A stretch of DNA of 64,000 nt from Tomitella gaofuii (GTDB lineage: Bacteria; Actinomycetota; Actinomycetes; Mycobacteriales; Mycobacteriaceae). Location: positions 3,052,954 through 3,116,953 of the forward strand of contig NZ_CP059900.1 in the NCBI RefSeq assembly GCF_014126825.1, written 5' to 3'. How positions within the stretch are numbered: the stretch's first letter is position 1; each line of letters opens with the position of its first letter. Shown piece after piece: positions 42,576 through 52,593 of the stretch. The position numbers and the translations under genes were made by a program. Below the pieces are notes generated by a model. It did not search any database and had not been told where the DNA came from. It saw only the letters and a list, made by a program, of their open reading frames with translations.

Positions 42576-44162
42576 TCAGGGTGCCGGCATGACCCCTGTC
42601 TCCCGCGCCGCCTCGAGCAGCCGCAGCCAGGCCTCGGAGACGGTGGGGAATACGGGCACCGCGTGCCAGAGCGTCTCCAGTGGCACCTCCGCCGCCACCG
42701 CGATCGTCGCGGCATGCAGAAGCTCGGCCACCTCCGGCCCCACGAACGTCGCACCGACCAGGACGCCGCGGACCCGGTCCACCACCCACTGCGCACGCCC
42801 GGTGTAGCCGTCGCGCTGGAGTGCCGCCCCCGCCACGGCGCCCAGGTCCACCGCCACACTGTGCGCATCGATCCCGGCCGCGCGGGCACGGGCCACCGTG
42901 AGGCCGGTCCACGCCGCCTGCGGGTCGGTGAACACCACCTGCGGCACCGCCGAATGCCCTGGGCCGGCCTGGAAGCGCGGCGCCTCCGTCGGCCGGCCCT
43001 CCGCCCGTGCCGCGGTGACATCCCCGCACACCCGCGCCTGATACTTGCCCATGTGGGTGAGCGGCGCGCGGCCCGTCACGTCGCCCACCGCGTAGAGCCC
43101 CGGCACCCCGGGCACCGCCATGTGCGCGTCCGTGGGGGGCGCCCGGTGCGGGTCGAGCCCCACGGCGTCCAGCCCCAACCCGTCCACCGCCGGCCGCCGG
43201 CCGGCCGCGACCACCAGCTCGTCGACGGACACGGTCCCCGCCGAGCCGCCGTCGCCGCCGTGCCCGGACGGCTCGATGCGCAGCGTCACCGGCACGCCGC
43301 CGGCCACGCCCGGCGCGTGCGCCGCCACCGCGTCACGCTCCACCTCGTACGCCTGCGTGCCGAACAGGATCCGCACCGGCCGGCGCCCCGGCCCGCCCTG
43401 TTGCAGTGCATCGGCCACCAGCGCCCCCGCGAACGGCTCCGCCCCGCCGAGCAGCGCACGCCCCCGCACGATGAGCGTCACCTCGGCCCCGAGGGCGCTC
43501 AACCACGTCGCCGCCTCGCACGCCACCACCCCGCCGCCGATGATCGCCACCGACCCCGGCACCGCCGTCATCGCGGTGACGTCCCGCGAGGTCCACGGCC
43601 GCGCCTCCGCGAGCCCCGGGATCGAGGGAAGCGTGGCGGCCGAACCGGTCGCCAGCACCACCGCCTGCCGCGCCGTGAGCGTCGCCGCGCTGCCGTCGGC
43701 TCCGTCGGCCGGCGACACCGCGACCGTGCGCTCTCCGGTCAGCCGTCCGCTGCCGCGCACCACGTCGATCCCGGCGCCGCGCGCCCACCGCACCTGGCCG
43801 GAGTCGTCCGGCAAGGGCGACCCGCCGTCGCGGCCGATGAAGGTGTCGCGGCGCGCCAGGACCGCCTCCGCGTCCAGCGGCCGGTCTCCGACGAGCTCCG
43901 CCGTGCCGGGCAGCGCGGACGCCGCGCCGCGGACGGCGGCCGGATGCAGCAGCGCCTTGCTGGGGATGCACGCCCAGTACGAGCACTCGCCGCCGACCAG
44001 CTCCGGTTCGACGATGATCGCAGTCCGGTCGCTGCCGGCGATCGCGTAGGCGGCGGCGTTCTCACCGGCCGGCCCGCCGCCGAGGACGACCACGTCGTAT
44101 TCGCGGACGGCGGGCCCCTCGGCCGCATGGCCCCCGGTGGCGCGTCGAGGTTCTGACCACAT
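42576..44162 (-). CDS. Class I pyridine nucleotide-disulfide oxidoreductase (Lpd/MerA-like)
   Basis: A 528-residue flavoprotein. FAD fold YDVVVLGGGPAGENAAAYAI, redox-active disulfide in GGECSYWACIPSKALL, NAD fold GSVAIIGGGVVACEAATWLS, second FAD motif GLYAVGDVTGRAPLTHMGK, and dimerisation domain with the His-Glu pair in HAVPVFPTVSEAWL. All catalytic parts are present. The substrate is unknown; it is not linked to a 2-oxo acid dehydrogenase or mer gene here. Between ddh and a sulfate-binding lipoprotein gene on the same strand. Confidence 0.88.
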   Translation of the reverse strand: MWSEPRRATGGHAAEGPAVREYDVVVLGGGPAGENAAAYAIAGSDRTAIIVEPELVGGECSYWACIPSKALLHPAAVRGAASALPGTAELVGDRPLDAEAVLARRDTFIGRDGGSPLPDDSGQVRWARGAGIDVVRGSGRLTGERTVAVSPADGADGSAATLTARQAVVLATGSAATLPSIPGLAEARPWTSRDVTAMTAVPGSVAIIGGGVVACEAATWLSALGAEVTLIVRGRALLGGAEPFAGALVADALQQGGPGRRPVRILFGTQAYEVERDAVAAHAPGVAGGVPVTLRIEPSGHGGDGGSAGTVSVDELVVAAGRRPAVDGLGLDAVGLDPHRAPPTDAHMAVPGVPGLYAVGDVTGRAPLTHMGKYQARVCGDVTAARAEGRPTEAPRFQAGPGHSAVPQVVFTDPQAAWTGLTVARARAAGIDAHSVAVDLGAVAGAALQRDGYTGRAQWVVDRVRGVLVGATFVGPEVAELLHAATIAVAAEVPLETLWHAVPVFPTVSEAWLRLLEAARETGVMPAP

Positions 44163-44239
44163 GCACTCAGACTAGGTGCTGCACGTCGCTCCGGATGCCG
44201 TTCCGGCCCCACGGCTGCACGCGCCGCCCCACCGGTCCG

Positions 44240-45283
44240 CTACTCGTCGGCCTCGTCGAAGATCGTCGTGATCGCCCCGTCGTCGCCGTCGAACAGCTCC
44301 TCCTCCACCGACTCCCATCCGCCCAGGTCTTCGATGGTGTGCAGTCCCGCGGGCCGCGGGAACTCCCCGGCGAACTCCGCCGCCACCCCCGGGTCGACGG
44401 GCCGGAACCCGCTGCGCGCCCAGAGCCGTTGCCCCTCGGTGGAGTACAGGTAGTTCATGAACGTCCGCGCGGCGCCGGGATGCCCGCTCCGCGCGGAGAC
44501 GGCGAACGGGTACGCGACCCTCATGCTGCCCTCCGGGACCGCGTAGTGCACCGGGGCGCCCTCCGCCGCAAGACGCTTCGCCTCGCTCTCCACGGTGAGG
44601 AGCACGTCGCCGGTGCCGTCGAGGAACTCCTCGGACGCGGCGCGGACCGTGGCCGGGACGGCGGCCAGGTGCCCCGCGACGAGCGCACGCACGAAGCCCA
44701 GGCCCGCCGCCGGGTCGCCGTCGGCCCCGCCGGCGGCCGCGTAGGGCGCCAGCAGACTCCACCTGCCCGCGCCGGAGGTGCGCGGATCGGGGACGACCGC
44801 GTCGACGCCCGCGCGCAGCAGATCGTCCCAGCCGTCGATGCCCGGCGGATCGCCCTCGCGCACCACGAGGACCACCACGGACCCTGCCGGCACCCCGCGC
44901 GTGGCGTCCTCATCCCACGTCGGATCCACGACGCCCGCGCGCACCACCCGTTCCATCCCGGGCCGCGCCGCGAAGGCGACCGCATCGGCCGGAAGCCCGG
45001 CGGCCACCTTTCTGGACTGGTCGCCGGACGCACCGTACTCCGGGGTCACCGCCAGATCCGCGCCCTCCTCGCCGTCACCGAAGCCCTCGATGACGGCGTC
45101 GAAGCCGGGTTCCATCAGCGACGCGGCGACCAGCACCAGCTCCGTCGGCCCGTCGGGCGCCCGGACCCCCGGTGCGCCGTCTCCGTCCCCCACACCGCAA
45201 GCGGTCGTCGTCAACGCCGCGGCCACCACCATGACCAGCGCCTTCGATGCGACCGTGCGGCGGCGCCCGGCATCGGCCGTCAC
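44240..45283 (-). CDS. subI: Sulfate-binding lipoprotein (SubI-like)
   Basis: A 347-residue periplasmic binding protein anchored as a lipoprotein: basic N-terminus, hydrophobic LVMVVAAALTTTAC with the lipobox Cys at 29. Family marks: LVLVAASLMEPGFDAVIEGF, EYGASGDQSRKVAAGLPADAV, VVLVVREGDPPGIDGWDDLL, DPRTSGAGRWSLLAPYAAAG. M. tuberculosis Rv2400c is followed by cysT-cysW-cysA; no permease or ATPase gene follows here, so its transporter must be encoded elsewhere. GTG start at 45283. Confidence 0.85.
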   Translation of the reverse strand: MTADAGRRRTVASKALVMVVAAALTTTACGVGDGDGAPGVRAPDGPTELVLVAASLMEPGFDAVIEGFGDGEEGADLAVTPEYGASGDQSRKVAAGLPADAVAFAARPGMERVVRAGVVDPTWDEDATRGVPAGSVVVLVVREGDPPGIDGWDDLLRAGVDAVVPDPRTSGAGRWSLLAPYAAAGGADGDPAAGLGFVRALVAGHLAAVPATVRAASEEFLDGTGDVLLTVESEAKRLAAEGAPVHYAVPEGSMRVAYPFAVSARSGHPGAARTFMNYLYSTEGQRLWARSGFRPVDPGVAAEFAGEFPRPAGLHTIEDLGGWESVEEELFDGDDGAITTIFDEADE

Positions 45284-45320
45284 CGCCGGGAGCCCTCACG
45301 CGCAGGCGCGGCCACCGCCG

Positions 45321-45401
45321 TCACAGCAGGCTGACCAGCCAGGCCACGACGACCAGGACCAGCAGCAGCAATAGCACCAACGTCACGCGTGACCTGGGCA
45401 T
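45321..45401 (-). CDS. 26-residue single-helix membrane peptide
   Basis: The ATG at 45399-45401 overlaps the upstream stop by one base (TGATG) and the frame closes at TGA 45321-45323. Basic start MPRSRVTLV followed by an unbroken run of Leu/Val ending WLVSLL: one transmembrane helix and nothing else. Coupled to the 92-residue membrane protein and 37 bases before subI. Likely a small membrane partner; function unknown. Confidence 0.6.
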   Translation of the reverse strand: MPRSRVTLVLLLLLVLVVVAWLVSLL

Positions 45402-45679
45402 CAGTCCTCACTCTCGGTGGTGTGCGGGTGCCGGCCGGCGACCGGATCCGCACTGTCGTCGTCCTGGCCGCGTGGGCCGTCGCCGCCGTCGCCGCGCTCG
45501 TCGGGCGGGTCGCCGCGGCCGACGAGGGCGAAACACTTGGTCACGACGACGTCGAGGGCCACGGCCACGAGCCCGGCCAGCGGGACGAGCACGACCATCA
45601 CCACGAGGACCTGCAGGGCGAACGGCAGCCCCGTCACCCACAGTTCCACGCCGTCCCACCAGCGCCCGATCGCCTCCAC
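45401..45679 (-). CDS. Small membrane protein (Rv2401A-like)
   Basis: A 92-residue protein starting MEAIGRWWDGVELWVTGLPF, then a strong helix ALQVLVVMVVLVPLAGLVAV ending LDVVVTKCFALVGRG, and an acidic Gly/Asp/Arg tail. The WWDGVELWxxGLPFxLQ start resembles M. tuberculosis Rv2401A at the same place. GTG at 45679; TACCCT lies six bases upstream, so the mRNA is probably leaderless. Function unknown. Confidence 0.7.
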   Translation of the reverse strand: MEAIGRWWDGVELWVTGLPFALQVLVVMVVLVPLAGLVAVALDVVVTKCFALVGRGDPPDERGDGGDGPRGQDDDSADPVAGRHPHTTESED

Positions 45680-45691
45680 GGGACCAGGGTA
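45680..45691 (-). promoter_or_regulatory. Leaderless -10 element for the Rv2401A-like gene
   Basis: On the complementary strand TACCCT (TANNNT) occupies 45686-45691, six bases before the GTG, with no ribosome site. Confidence 0.45.
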
Positions 45692-45804
45692 GACATGTGC
45701 ACCACACGGCCGGTCACCGGTCGCGCACCGGATGGCCGCCGTCTCACCGACGCTGTTCACGCAATCCGTGGACGAGACGGACGCCGCGGGACAGTATGGG
45801 ATGC

Positions 45805-47877
45805 ATGGCACATCAGGACAGCACCTCGCGCACGAAGACCCGCACGGGAGCACCTGGCGTCGAAGGGAACGGCGCCCCCGACGCCCGCGGATCCGCCGGC
45901 GGGGTCGCGGTGCCGCCCGCGGACGTGGCCGCCTTCCCGCCGATCGCCGACTACGCCTTCCTGTCGGACTGCGAGGCGAACTGCCTGGTCGCCCCCAGCG
46001 GCTCCGTCGAATGGATGTGCCTGCCGCGGCCGGACTCCCCCAGCGTCTTCGGCTCGCTCCTCGACCGCAGCGCGGGGCACTTCCGCATCAGCCCCTACGG
46101 CGTCACCGTGCCGGCGGCGCGCCGCTACCTGCCCGGCAGCATGATTCTCGAGACCACTTGGCAGACGGGCACCGGCTGGGTGATCGTGCGTGACGCACTG
46201 GTGATGGGCCCCTGGCACAACCGCACCCGGCGCTCGCGGACCTACCGTCGCACGCCCGACGACTGGGACGCCGAGCATGTGCTGCTGCGCACGATCCGCT
46301 GCGTCAGCGGAACCGTGGAGATGGAGCTGACCTGCGAGCCCGCGTTCGACTACCACCGCAGCTCCGCCCGGTGGTCCTACATCGGGGACGACTACCACCA
46401 GGCGGCGGCGGAGCCGGTGCCCGCCCCACGCGACCGCCCGCGACCGTCGGACCTGCGCACCGACGCCGACGGCGGCGAGCCGCAGCACGACTCCCCCACG
46501 CTGACCCTCACCACCGACATGCGGCTGGGTCTGGAGGGACGGGACGCGCGCGCCCGCACGCGTTTGGTCGAGGGCGACCAGCTCTACGTGGCGCTGTCCT
46601 GGTCCGCGCTCCCCCCTCCCCACACCTACGACGAGGCGGCCGACGCGATGTGGCGGACCGCCGAGTATTGGCGGCAATGGATCAACATCGGCTCGTTCCC
46701 GGACCACCCGTGGCGGGAGTATCTCCAACGCAGCGCGCTGACGCTCAAGGGCCTCACCTACGCCCCCACCGGCGCCCTGATGGCCGCGGCCACGACCTCC
46801 CTGCCGGAGACGCCGGGCGGGTCGCGCAACTGGGACTACCGCTACACCTGGGTGCGCGATTCCACGTTCGCGCTGTGGTCGCTCTACACACTGGGGCTCA
46901 ACCGCGAGGCCGACGATTTCTTCGCCTACATCGCCGAGGCCAGCGGGTCCGACGACGGCTCGGAACGGCCGCTGCAGGTGATGTACGGGATCGGCGGCGA
47001 GCGCACGCTCACCGAGGGGACCCTCGACCATCTCGGCGGCTACGAGGGGGCGCGGCCGGTGCGCATCGGCAACGGCGCCTACGACCAGGCCCAGCACGAC
47101 ATGTGGGGAGCGCTGCTGGATTCGATCTACCTGCACCTGCGCTCGCGCGACCAGATCCCCGAGTTCCTGTGGCCGCTGATCGTCGAGCAGGTGGGCAAGG
47201 CCATCGACAACTGGCGCGAACCCGACCGCGGCATCTGGGAGGTGCGCGGCGAGCCCCAGCACTTCACCGCCTCGAAGGTCATGTGCTGGGTGGCGCTGGA
47301 CCGCGGCGCACGGCTGGCCCGCATGCACGGCGAGTCGGAGTACAGCGCGCAGTGGTCGAAGATCGCCGACGAGATCCGCGACGACGTCCTCGAACACGGG
47401 CTCGACGAGCGCGGCGTGTTCACCCAGTACTACGGCGGCACCAGCCTCGACGCGTCGCTGCTGCTGGTGGTGCTGCGCAGGTTCCTGCCGCCGGACGACC
47501 CGCGCGCCCGCGCCACCGTCCTCGCCATCGCCGACGAGCTGACCGTCAACGGCCTGGTCCTGCGCTACCGCACCGATTCGACCGACGACGGGCTCGACGG
47601 CGAGGAAGGCACCTTCACCATCTGTTCGTTCTGGCTGGTGGCGGCGCTCGTCGAAATCGGCGAGGTCGCCCGCGCACGGCGCCTGTGCGAGCGGCTGCTG
47701 TCCTTCGCGAGCCCGCTGATGCTCTATTCCGAGGAACTCGACCCGCACACCGGCCGGCACCTGGGCAACTTCCCGCAGGCGTTCACCCACCTGTCGCTGA
47801 TCAACGCGATCGTGCACCTGATCCGCGCCGAACGGCGGGTGGCCACCGGACGGTTCCGGCCGGCGCACCGCGGGTGA
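45805..47877 (+). CDS. Glycoside hydrolase family 15 trehalase
   Basis: About 690 residues, hydrolysing trehalose to glucose; equivalent of M. tuberculosis Rv2402 and the phosphate-dependent M. smegmatis trehalase. After a ~40-residue polar start: IADYAFLSDCEANCLVAPSG and SVEWMCLPRPDSPSVFGSLL (N-terminal beta domain), then the (alpha/alpha)6 barrel with ATTSLPETPGGSRNWDYRYT, WVRDSTFALWSLYTLG, and the catalytic GEEGTFTICSFWLVAALVEI and HLGNFPQAFTHLSLINA. An internal acidic insert (about 195-235) is variable. ATG 45805 chosen; an ATG at 45796 is possible. Convergent with the next gene, 9 bases apart. Confidence 0.92.
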   Translation: MAHQDSTSRTKTRTGAPGVEGNGAPDARGSAGGVAVPPADVAAFPPIADYAFLSDCEANCLVAPSGSVEWMCLPRPDSPSVFGSLLDRSAGHFRISPYGVTVPAARRYLPGSMILETTWQTGTGWVIVRDALVMGPWHNRTRRSRTYRRTPDDWDAEHVLLRTIRCVSGTVEMELTCEPAFDYHRSSARWSYIGDDYHQAAAEPVPAPRDRPRPSDLRTDADGGEPQHDSPTLTLTTDMRLGLEGRDARARTRLVEGDQLYVALSWSALPPPHTYDEAADAMWRTAEYWRQWINIGSFPDHPWREYLQRSALTLKGLTYAPTGALMAAATTSLPETPGGSRNWDYRYTWVRDSTFALWSLYTLGLNREADDFFAYIAEASGSDDGSERPLQVMYGIGGERTLTEGTLDHLGGYEGARPVRIGNGAYDQAQHDMWGALLDSIYLHLRSRDQIPEFLWPLIVEQVGKAIDNWREPDRGIWEVRGEPQHFTASKVMCWVALDRGARLARMHGESEYSAQWSKIADEIRDDVLEHGLDERGVFTQYYGGTSLDASLLLVVLRRFLPPDDPRARATVLAIADELTVNGLVLRYRTDSTDDGLDGEEGTFTICSFWLVAALVEIGEVARARRLCERLLSFASPLMLYSEELDPHTGRHLGNFPQAFTHLSLINAIVHLIRAERRVATGRFRPAHRG

Positions 47878-47886
47878 CCGGCACGG

Positions 47887-48822
47887 TCACCCCAACCGTG
47901 CCAGCAGTTCCTCCGCGTCGGCGGCGATGCGCCGGACCACGTCGCCGGCCGGCTCTGCCGCGGCCACCAGGCCCGCGGCCTGGCCCGCATTGACCACGCC
48001 GAGGTCGGGGTCGTCCTTGTCATAGGACTCGGCGAGCTCCTCGTCGGCGACGCCCGTCCGGCCCGCCCACCGCCGGGTGAAGTCGTTGACGATCACCCGC
48101 GCGCCCCACCGCTGCGGCCACGGCTGGCTGCGGGCGCGGTCGAAGACATCGGTGTAGACGGTGTCGGTGCCGCCCGCCGACACCACGCGCCGCCGGGAAT
48201 ACTCAGGGCCGTCGGCCTCCGGGCTCGCCAGCAGCGCGGTGCCCACCAGCGCACCGGCGGCGCCCGCCGCCAGCACGGCTGCCAGGCCGCGGCCCGAGCC
48301 GATTCCGCCGGCGACCACCACGGGCAGGTCCGTCGCCTCGAGCACCATCTGCATCAACGGCAGGGTGGCCACCCGGCCGGTATGGCCACCGGCCTCGCCG
48401 CCCTGCGTCACGACGAAGTCGACGCCCGCCGACTCGACCACGCGCAGATCCTCCAGCGAATTGATCTGGGAGCACACCAGCGCGCCCGCGTCGTGCGCCC
48501 GCCGCACGTACGGCTCCGGGTCGCCGAAGGAGAGCGAGACCAGGTCCGGCCGCTGCTCCAGCGCGGCGGTCAGCAGCGTGTCGTCCGCGTCCAGCGACCA
48601 CGTCATGAGCCCGATCCCGAGGCGCCCGCCGCCGTGCTCGCGTGCCGCGGCCGACTCCTCGGCGATCCACTCGGGCGTGGTGTAGCGCGCGGCGCCGAGC
48701 ATGCCGATCCCGCCGGCCCTGCTCACGGCGCCGGCGAGCCTGCCGCCCGCACGGCCGCCCATCGGCGCCCCCACGAGGGGCACGTCCAGCCCCAGCCGCT
48801 CGGTCAGCCACGTCGAGATCAC
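47887..48822 (-). CDS. Nitronate monooxygenase / 2-nitropropane dioxygenase family protein
   Basis: A 311-residue FMN TIM-barrel enzyme: VPLVGAPMGGRAGGRLAGAV, GGIGMLGAARY, VDFVVTQGGEAGGHTGR (catalytic His), LPVVVAGGIGSGRGLAAVLA, and GAAGALVGTALLASPEADGP. Detoxifies nitronates such as propionate-3-nitronate; the true substrate is unknown. Located between the trehalase and lepA, on the lepA strand. Confidence 0.88.
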   Translation of the reverse strand: MISTWLTERLGLDVPLVGAPMGGRAGGRLAGAVSRAGGIGMLGAARYTTPEWIAEESAAAREHGGGRLGIGLMTWSLDADDTLLTAALEQRPDLVSLSFGDPEPYVRRAHDAGALVCSQINSLEDLRVVESAGVDFVVTQGGEAGGHTGRVATLPLMQMVLEATDLPVVVAGGIGSGRGLAAVLAAGAAGALVGTALLASPEADGPEYSRRRVVSAGGTDTVYTDVFDRARSQPWPQRWGARVIVNDFTRRWAGRTGVADEELAESYDKDDPDLGVVNAGQAAGLVAAAEPAGDVVRRIAADAEELLARLG

Positions 48823-48846
48823 TGGATTCTCCTCACCGGGTAGGCG

Positions 48847-50703
48847 TCACTTTTTGGGCTTGTCCCCGGCTTCGCTCGACAGCGCCGCCACGAAGGCGTC
48901 CTGCGGGATCTCCACGCGCCCGATCGTCTTCATCCGCTTCTTGCCCTCCTTCTGCTTCTCAAGCAGCTTGCGCTTGCGGGAGATGTCGCCGCCGTAGCAC
49001 TTGGCCAGGACGTCCTTGCGGATGGCGCGGATGTTCTCGCGCGCGATGATCCGGGAGCCGATCGCCGCCTGGATCGGCACCTCGAACTGCTGACGGGGGA
49101 TGAGCTCCTTGAGCCGCAGTGCCATCTTGTTGCCGTAGGAGTACGCGGCGTCCTTGTGGACGATGGCGCTGAACGCGTCCACGGCCTCGCCCTGCAGCAG
49201 GATGTCGACCTTGACCAGGTCGGACAGCTGCTCGCCGGCCTCCTCGTAGTCCAGGCTGGCATAGCCGCGGGTGCGCGATTTGAGCGAGTCGAAGAAGTCG
49301 AAGATGATCTCGGCCAGCGGCAGGGTGTAGCGCAGCTCCACGCGCTCCTCGGACAGATAGTCCATCCCGCCCAGCTCGCCGCGCCGGCTCTGACAGAGCT
49401 CCATGATGGAGCCGATGAACTCGCTCGGCGCGATGATCGTCACCTTGACGATGGGCTCGTAGACGGCGCGGAGCTTGCCCTCCGGCCAGAACGACGGGTT
49501 GGTCACCTCCAACTCCGTGCCGTCCTCCTGCTCGACCCGGTAGATCACGTTGGGCGCGGTGGAGATGAGGTTGAGATTGAACTCGCGCTCGAGACGCTCA
49601 CGGGTGATCTCCATGTGCAGCAGGCCCAGGAAACCGCAGCGGAAGCCGAAGCCCAGCGCCACCGACGTCTCCGGCTCGTAGCTGAGCGCGGCGTCGTTGA
49701 GGCGCAGCTTGTCCAGCGCGTCGCGCAGCACCGGATAGTCGGATCCGTCGACCGGGTACAGGCCCGAATAGACCATCGGCTGCGGTTCGCGGTAGCCGGT
49801 GAGCGGCTCCACTGCCCCGCCGCGCGCGGTGGTGACGGTGTCGCCCACCTTCGACTGGCGCACGTCCTTGACGCCGGTGATCAGGTAGCCGACCTCGCCG
49901 ACGCCGAGGCCCTTCGTCGCCTTGGCCTCCGGCGAGACGATGCCCACCTCGAGCAGGTCGTGGGTGGTGCCGTTGGCCATCATCTCGATCTTCGCCCGCG
50001 GTTCGATGCGGCCGTCCACCACGCGCACGTAGGTGACCACGCCGCGGTAGGCGTCGTAGACCGAGTCGAAGATCAACGCGCGGGCGGGCGCGTCCGGGTC
50101 GCCTTCCGGCGGCGGGACGCGTTCGCAGACGCGGTCGATGAGTTCGGCCACGCCCTCACCTGTCTTGCCCGAGACCCGCAGCACGTCCGCCGGATCGCAG
50201 CCGATGATCCTGCCGATCTCGTCGGCGTACCGGTCCGGATCCGCCGCGGGCAGGTCGATCTTGTTGAGCACCGGAATGATCTCGAGGTCCTTGTCCATGG
50301 CCAAGTAGAGGTTGGCCAGGGTCTGCGCCTCGATGCCCTGTGCGGCATCCACGAGCAGCACCGCGCCCTCACAGGCCTCCAAGGCGCGGGAGACCTCGTA
50401 GGTGAAGTCGACGTGGCCGGGGGTGTCGATCAGGTGCAGCACGCGCCGGGCGCCCTCGAACTCGCCTCCGGTCACCGTCCAGGGAAGACGCACGTTCTGC
50501 GCCTTGATCGTGATGCCGCGCTCACGCTCGATGTCCATCTTGTCCAGGTACTGCGCGCGCATCAGGCGTTCCTCGACCACCCCGGTGAGCTGCAGCATCC
50601 GGTCCGCCAGCGTCGACTTGCCGTGGTCGATGTGCGCGATGATGCAGAAGTTCCGGATCATCGACGGATCCGTGAACGTCGTCTCGGCAAAGTTGCTGGT
50701 CAA
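48847..50703 (-). CDS. lepA: Elongation factor 4 (LepA)
   Basis: A 618-residue translational GTPase promoting ribosome back-translocation/30S assembly. G1 [33 protein letters not shown]3 [17 protein letters not shown]4 [12 protein letters not shown], and the LepA-specific C-terminus ending [23 protein letters not shown] start with GGA 8-9 bases upstream. Divergent from rpsT as in mycobacteria (Rv2404c). Confidence 0.96.
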   Translation of the reverse strand: MTSNFAETTFTDPSMIRNFCIIAHIDHGKSTLADRMLQLTGVVEERLMRAQYLDKMDIERERGITIKAQNVRLPWTVTGGEFEGARRVLHLIDTPGHVDFTYEVSRALEACEGAVLLVDAAQGIEAQTLANLYLAMDKDLEIIPVLNKIDLPAADPDRYADEIGRIIGCDPADVLRVSGKTGEGVAELIDRVCERVPPPEGDPDAPARALIFDSVYDAYRGVVTYVRVVDGRIEPRAKIEMMANGTTHDLLEVGIVSPEAKATKGLGVGEVGYLITGVKDVRQSKVGDTVTTARGGAVEPLTGYREPQPMVYSGLYPVDGSDYPVLRDALDKLRLNDAALSYEPETSVALGFGFRCGFLGLLHMEITRERLEREFNLNLISTAPNVIYRVEQEDGTELEVTNPSFWPEGKLRAVYEPIVKVTIIAPSEFIGSIMELCQSRRGELGGMDYLSEERVELRYTLPLAEIIFDFFDSLKSRTRGYASLDYEEAGEQLSDLVKVDILLQGEAVDAFSAIVHKDAAYSYGNKMALRLKELIPRQQFEVPIQAAIGSRIIARENIRAIRKDVLAKCYGGDISRKRKLLEKQKEGKKRMKTIGRVEIPQDAFVAALSSEAGDKPKK

Positions 50704-51109
50704 ACGCTGTTCCTTCGTCTCATTCGTCCCAGGGGCGGTCGATGGCGGCCGACGAGCGGGACTCCGCCATCGCCGGACCCCGCATCGACGACCCGGGACC
50801 GGTCATGCTCGCCTCCAGTGTGACACCTGCGAGGTTCACCGGGGCTACCGGTCGACGATGCCGGGACCGCCGGGCCGCCCCCGCGCCGTGCACGTCAGCC
50901 CGGGCGGAGGTTCCATCGCCCGCCGTTTGGGTGTGCCGCACGCCGCTGGTACTCTCGACCACTGGCGTAGGCGCGTGCCCACTGCAGGGTGCGCTTCTGC
51001 CGTCGACAGACGTCCCGGCCGGCGTCCTCCCCGGAGGGCCCGGCCAGCAAGCAACCCAGGTCGGCCCCGCCGGTCGGCCGCAGCACAGCCAAGACAGAGG
51101 TAATCACGC
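50704..51109. other. Intergenic region between lepA and rpsT
   Basis: No gene supported on either strand. It holds the rpsT promoter (50927-50955) and a ~148-base untranslated leader; the lepA promoter should lie at the left end. No tRNA or known RNA was recognised. Confidence 0.6.
50927..50955 (+). promoter_or_regulatory. Promoter of rpsT
   Basis: TTGGGT (50927-50932), a 17-base spacer and TACTCT (50950-50955) preceded by TGG (extended -10). The predicted start near 50962 leaves a leader of about 148 bases, room for S20 feedback control. Confidence 0.6.
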
Positions 51110-51376
51110 GTGGCCAACATCAAGTCCCAGAAGAAGCGGATCCTGACGAACGAGCGCGACCGTCTCCGCAACCAGTCGGTGAAGGCATCGCTGCGCACCG
51201 CCATCCGCAAGTTCCGCGGCGCGGTGGCGGCCGGCGACAAGGACGCCGCTCAGACGCTGCTCGTCAGCACCAGCCGTGACCTGGACAAGGCCGCCGCCAA
51301 GGGCGTCATCCACCGCAACCAGGCCGCCAACAAGAAGTCGGCGATGGCGAAGGCCACCCAGCAGCTCGGAGCCTGA
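51110..51376 (+). CDS. rpsT: 30S ribosomal protein S20
   Basis: An 88-residue ribosomal protein: starts [20 protein letters not shown], then [20 protein letters not shown] and ends [23 protein letters not shown] at 51110 with AGAGG upstream. Single gene with a strong terminator 42 bases after the stop. Confidence 0.97.
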   Translation: MANIKSQKKRILTNERDRLRNQSVKASLRTAIRKFRGAVAAGDKDAAQTLLVSTSRDLDKAAAKGVIHRNQAANKKSAMAKATQQLGA

Positions 51377-51417
51377 TCGCCCGCTGTCGACGGACAGGCG
51401 ACCCGCAGCATTTTCCA

Positions 51418-51450
51418 CGAGGGCCACCCCGCACCGCGGGGTGGCCCTCG
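51418..51450. terminator. Strong hairpin terminator after rpsT
   Basis: CGAGGGCCACCCCGC (51418-51432) and its perfect complement (51436-51450) form a 15-bp stem with a 3-base loop between the convergent rpsT and holA genes. No U-tract on either strand, as usual in actinobacteria; could serve both directions. Confidence 0.8.
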
Positions 51451-51489
51451 TCGTGCTCGGGTCCGGCACAGGACGGCCGGGCCGCGCGT

Positions 51490-52503
51490 TCACCCGCCGC
51501 GCAACTCGCAGACACGCAGCACGGCGCGTTCCAGTGCGTAATCCGGCTCCGGCGAACCGCCCTTGACGTCGCCGTTGAGGGTGGCCACCACCTGCAGCGC
51601 ACGCCCGATGGTCTCCGGGCGCCACCCGCGCAGCTGGGCCTGCGCCTTCTTGATCTTCCACGGCGGCATCCCCAACGACCCGGCCATGGAGTACGGGTCG
51701 CCCCGGCCCGCCGCCCCCACCCGGGCGATGGTGTGCACCGCGTCCGCCAGCGCGTCCGCCAGCGGCACGTGCGCGGTCCCCCGCTGCAAGGCCCAGCGCA
51801 ATGCTTCGAGGGCGGCCGCCCGGTCGCCCGCGACGGCCTTGTCCGCCACGTCGAATCCGCTCACCTCGGCCCGGCCCGCGTAATACTTGCGCACGGCCGC
51901 CGCATCCACCCGGCCGCCAGTGTCCGCCACCAGCTGCGAGCACGCCGACGCCAACTCACGCAGGTCGGACCCCACCGCTGCGAGCACCGCCTCGACCACG
52001 TCCGGCGCGGCGCGCACACCGGCGGAACGGAACTCTCCGCGGACGAAGTCCCCGCGCTGCTGAGGCTTGAGCTTGGCGCAGTCGTGCACCTGCGCGCCGG
52101 CCTTCTTGAGCGCGGGCACCATCGACTTGGCGCGGCCACCGCCCGAGTGCAGCACCACCAGGTACACGCCGTCCGGCAGGTCCGCCGCCGTGTCCGCGAC
52201 GAGCTTGGCCGGTTCCTTGCCCGCTTCTCCCGCCGCGTCGAGGACGATGATGCGGTCCTCGGCGAACAGCGACGGACTGAGCATCTCAGCCAGCTCATTG
52301 ACCGCCACCTCGCCGGCGCGCAGCCGGGTGGCCTGCAGGTTCTGCCCCTCCCCCGAGGCTGCACGTACGGCGGCCAGCACCCCGCCCACCGCACGCTCGA
52401 TCAGCAGGTCCTCGTCGCCCAGCACCAGGTGCAGGGTGGCGGGAGCGGCGCCGTCCACGCCGGCTGCGCTGGTATCGACTGCCGTGCGGTTCCGAGTGGT
52501 CAC
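51490..52503 (-). CDS. holA: DNA polymerase III delta subunit
   Basis: About 337 residues, clamp-loader subunit opening the beta clamp. [20 protein letters not shown] at the N-terminus, [58 protein letters not shown] and [19 protein letters not shown] are HolA marks. GTG at 52503 chosen (VTTRNRTAV); an earlier in-frame ATG adds 27 residues. Follows comEC as in Rv2413c-Rv2414c. Confidence 0.92.
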   Translation of the reverse strand: MTTRNRTAVDTSAAGVDGAAPATLHLVLGDEDLLIERAVGGVLAAVRAASGEGQNLQATRLRAGEVAVNELAEMLSPSLFAEDRIIVLDAAGEAGKEPAKLVADTAADLPDGVYLVVLHSGGGRAKSMVPALKKAGAQVHDCAKLKPQQRGDFVRGEFRSAGVRAAPDVVEAVLAAVGSDLRELASACSQLVADTGGRVDAAAVRKYYAGRAEVSGFDVADKAVAGDRAAALEALRWALQRGTAHVPLADALADAVHTIARVGAAGRGDPYSMAGSLGMPPWKIKKAQAQLRGWRPETIGRALQVVATLNGDVKGGSPEPDYALERAVLRVCELRGG

Positions 52504-52593
52504 GGCACAATGCTGCCACGGCGGTCCGACAGGGAGGCGGGCCGCCTGGCCGCCAGCCGACACGTCCCCGCAACGAGTCGCCATGCCCGGCCG

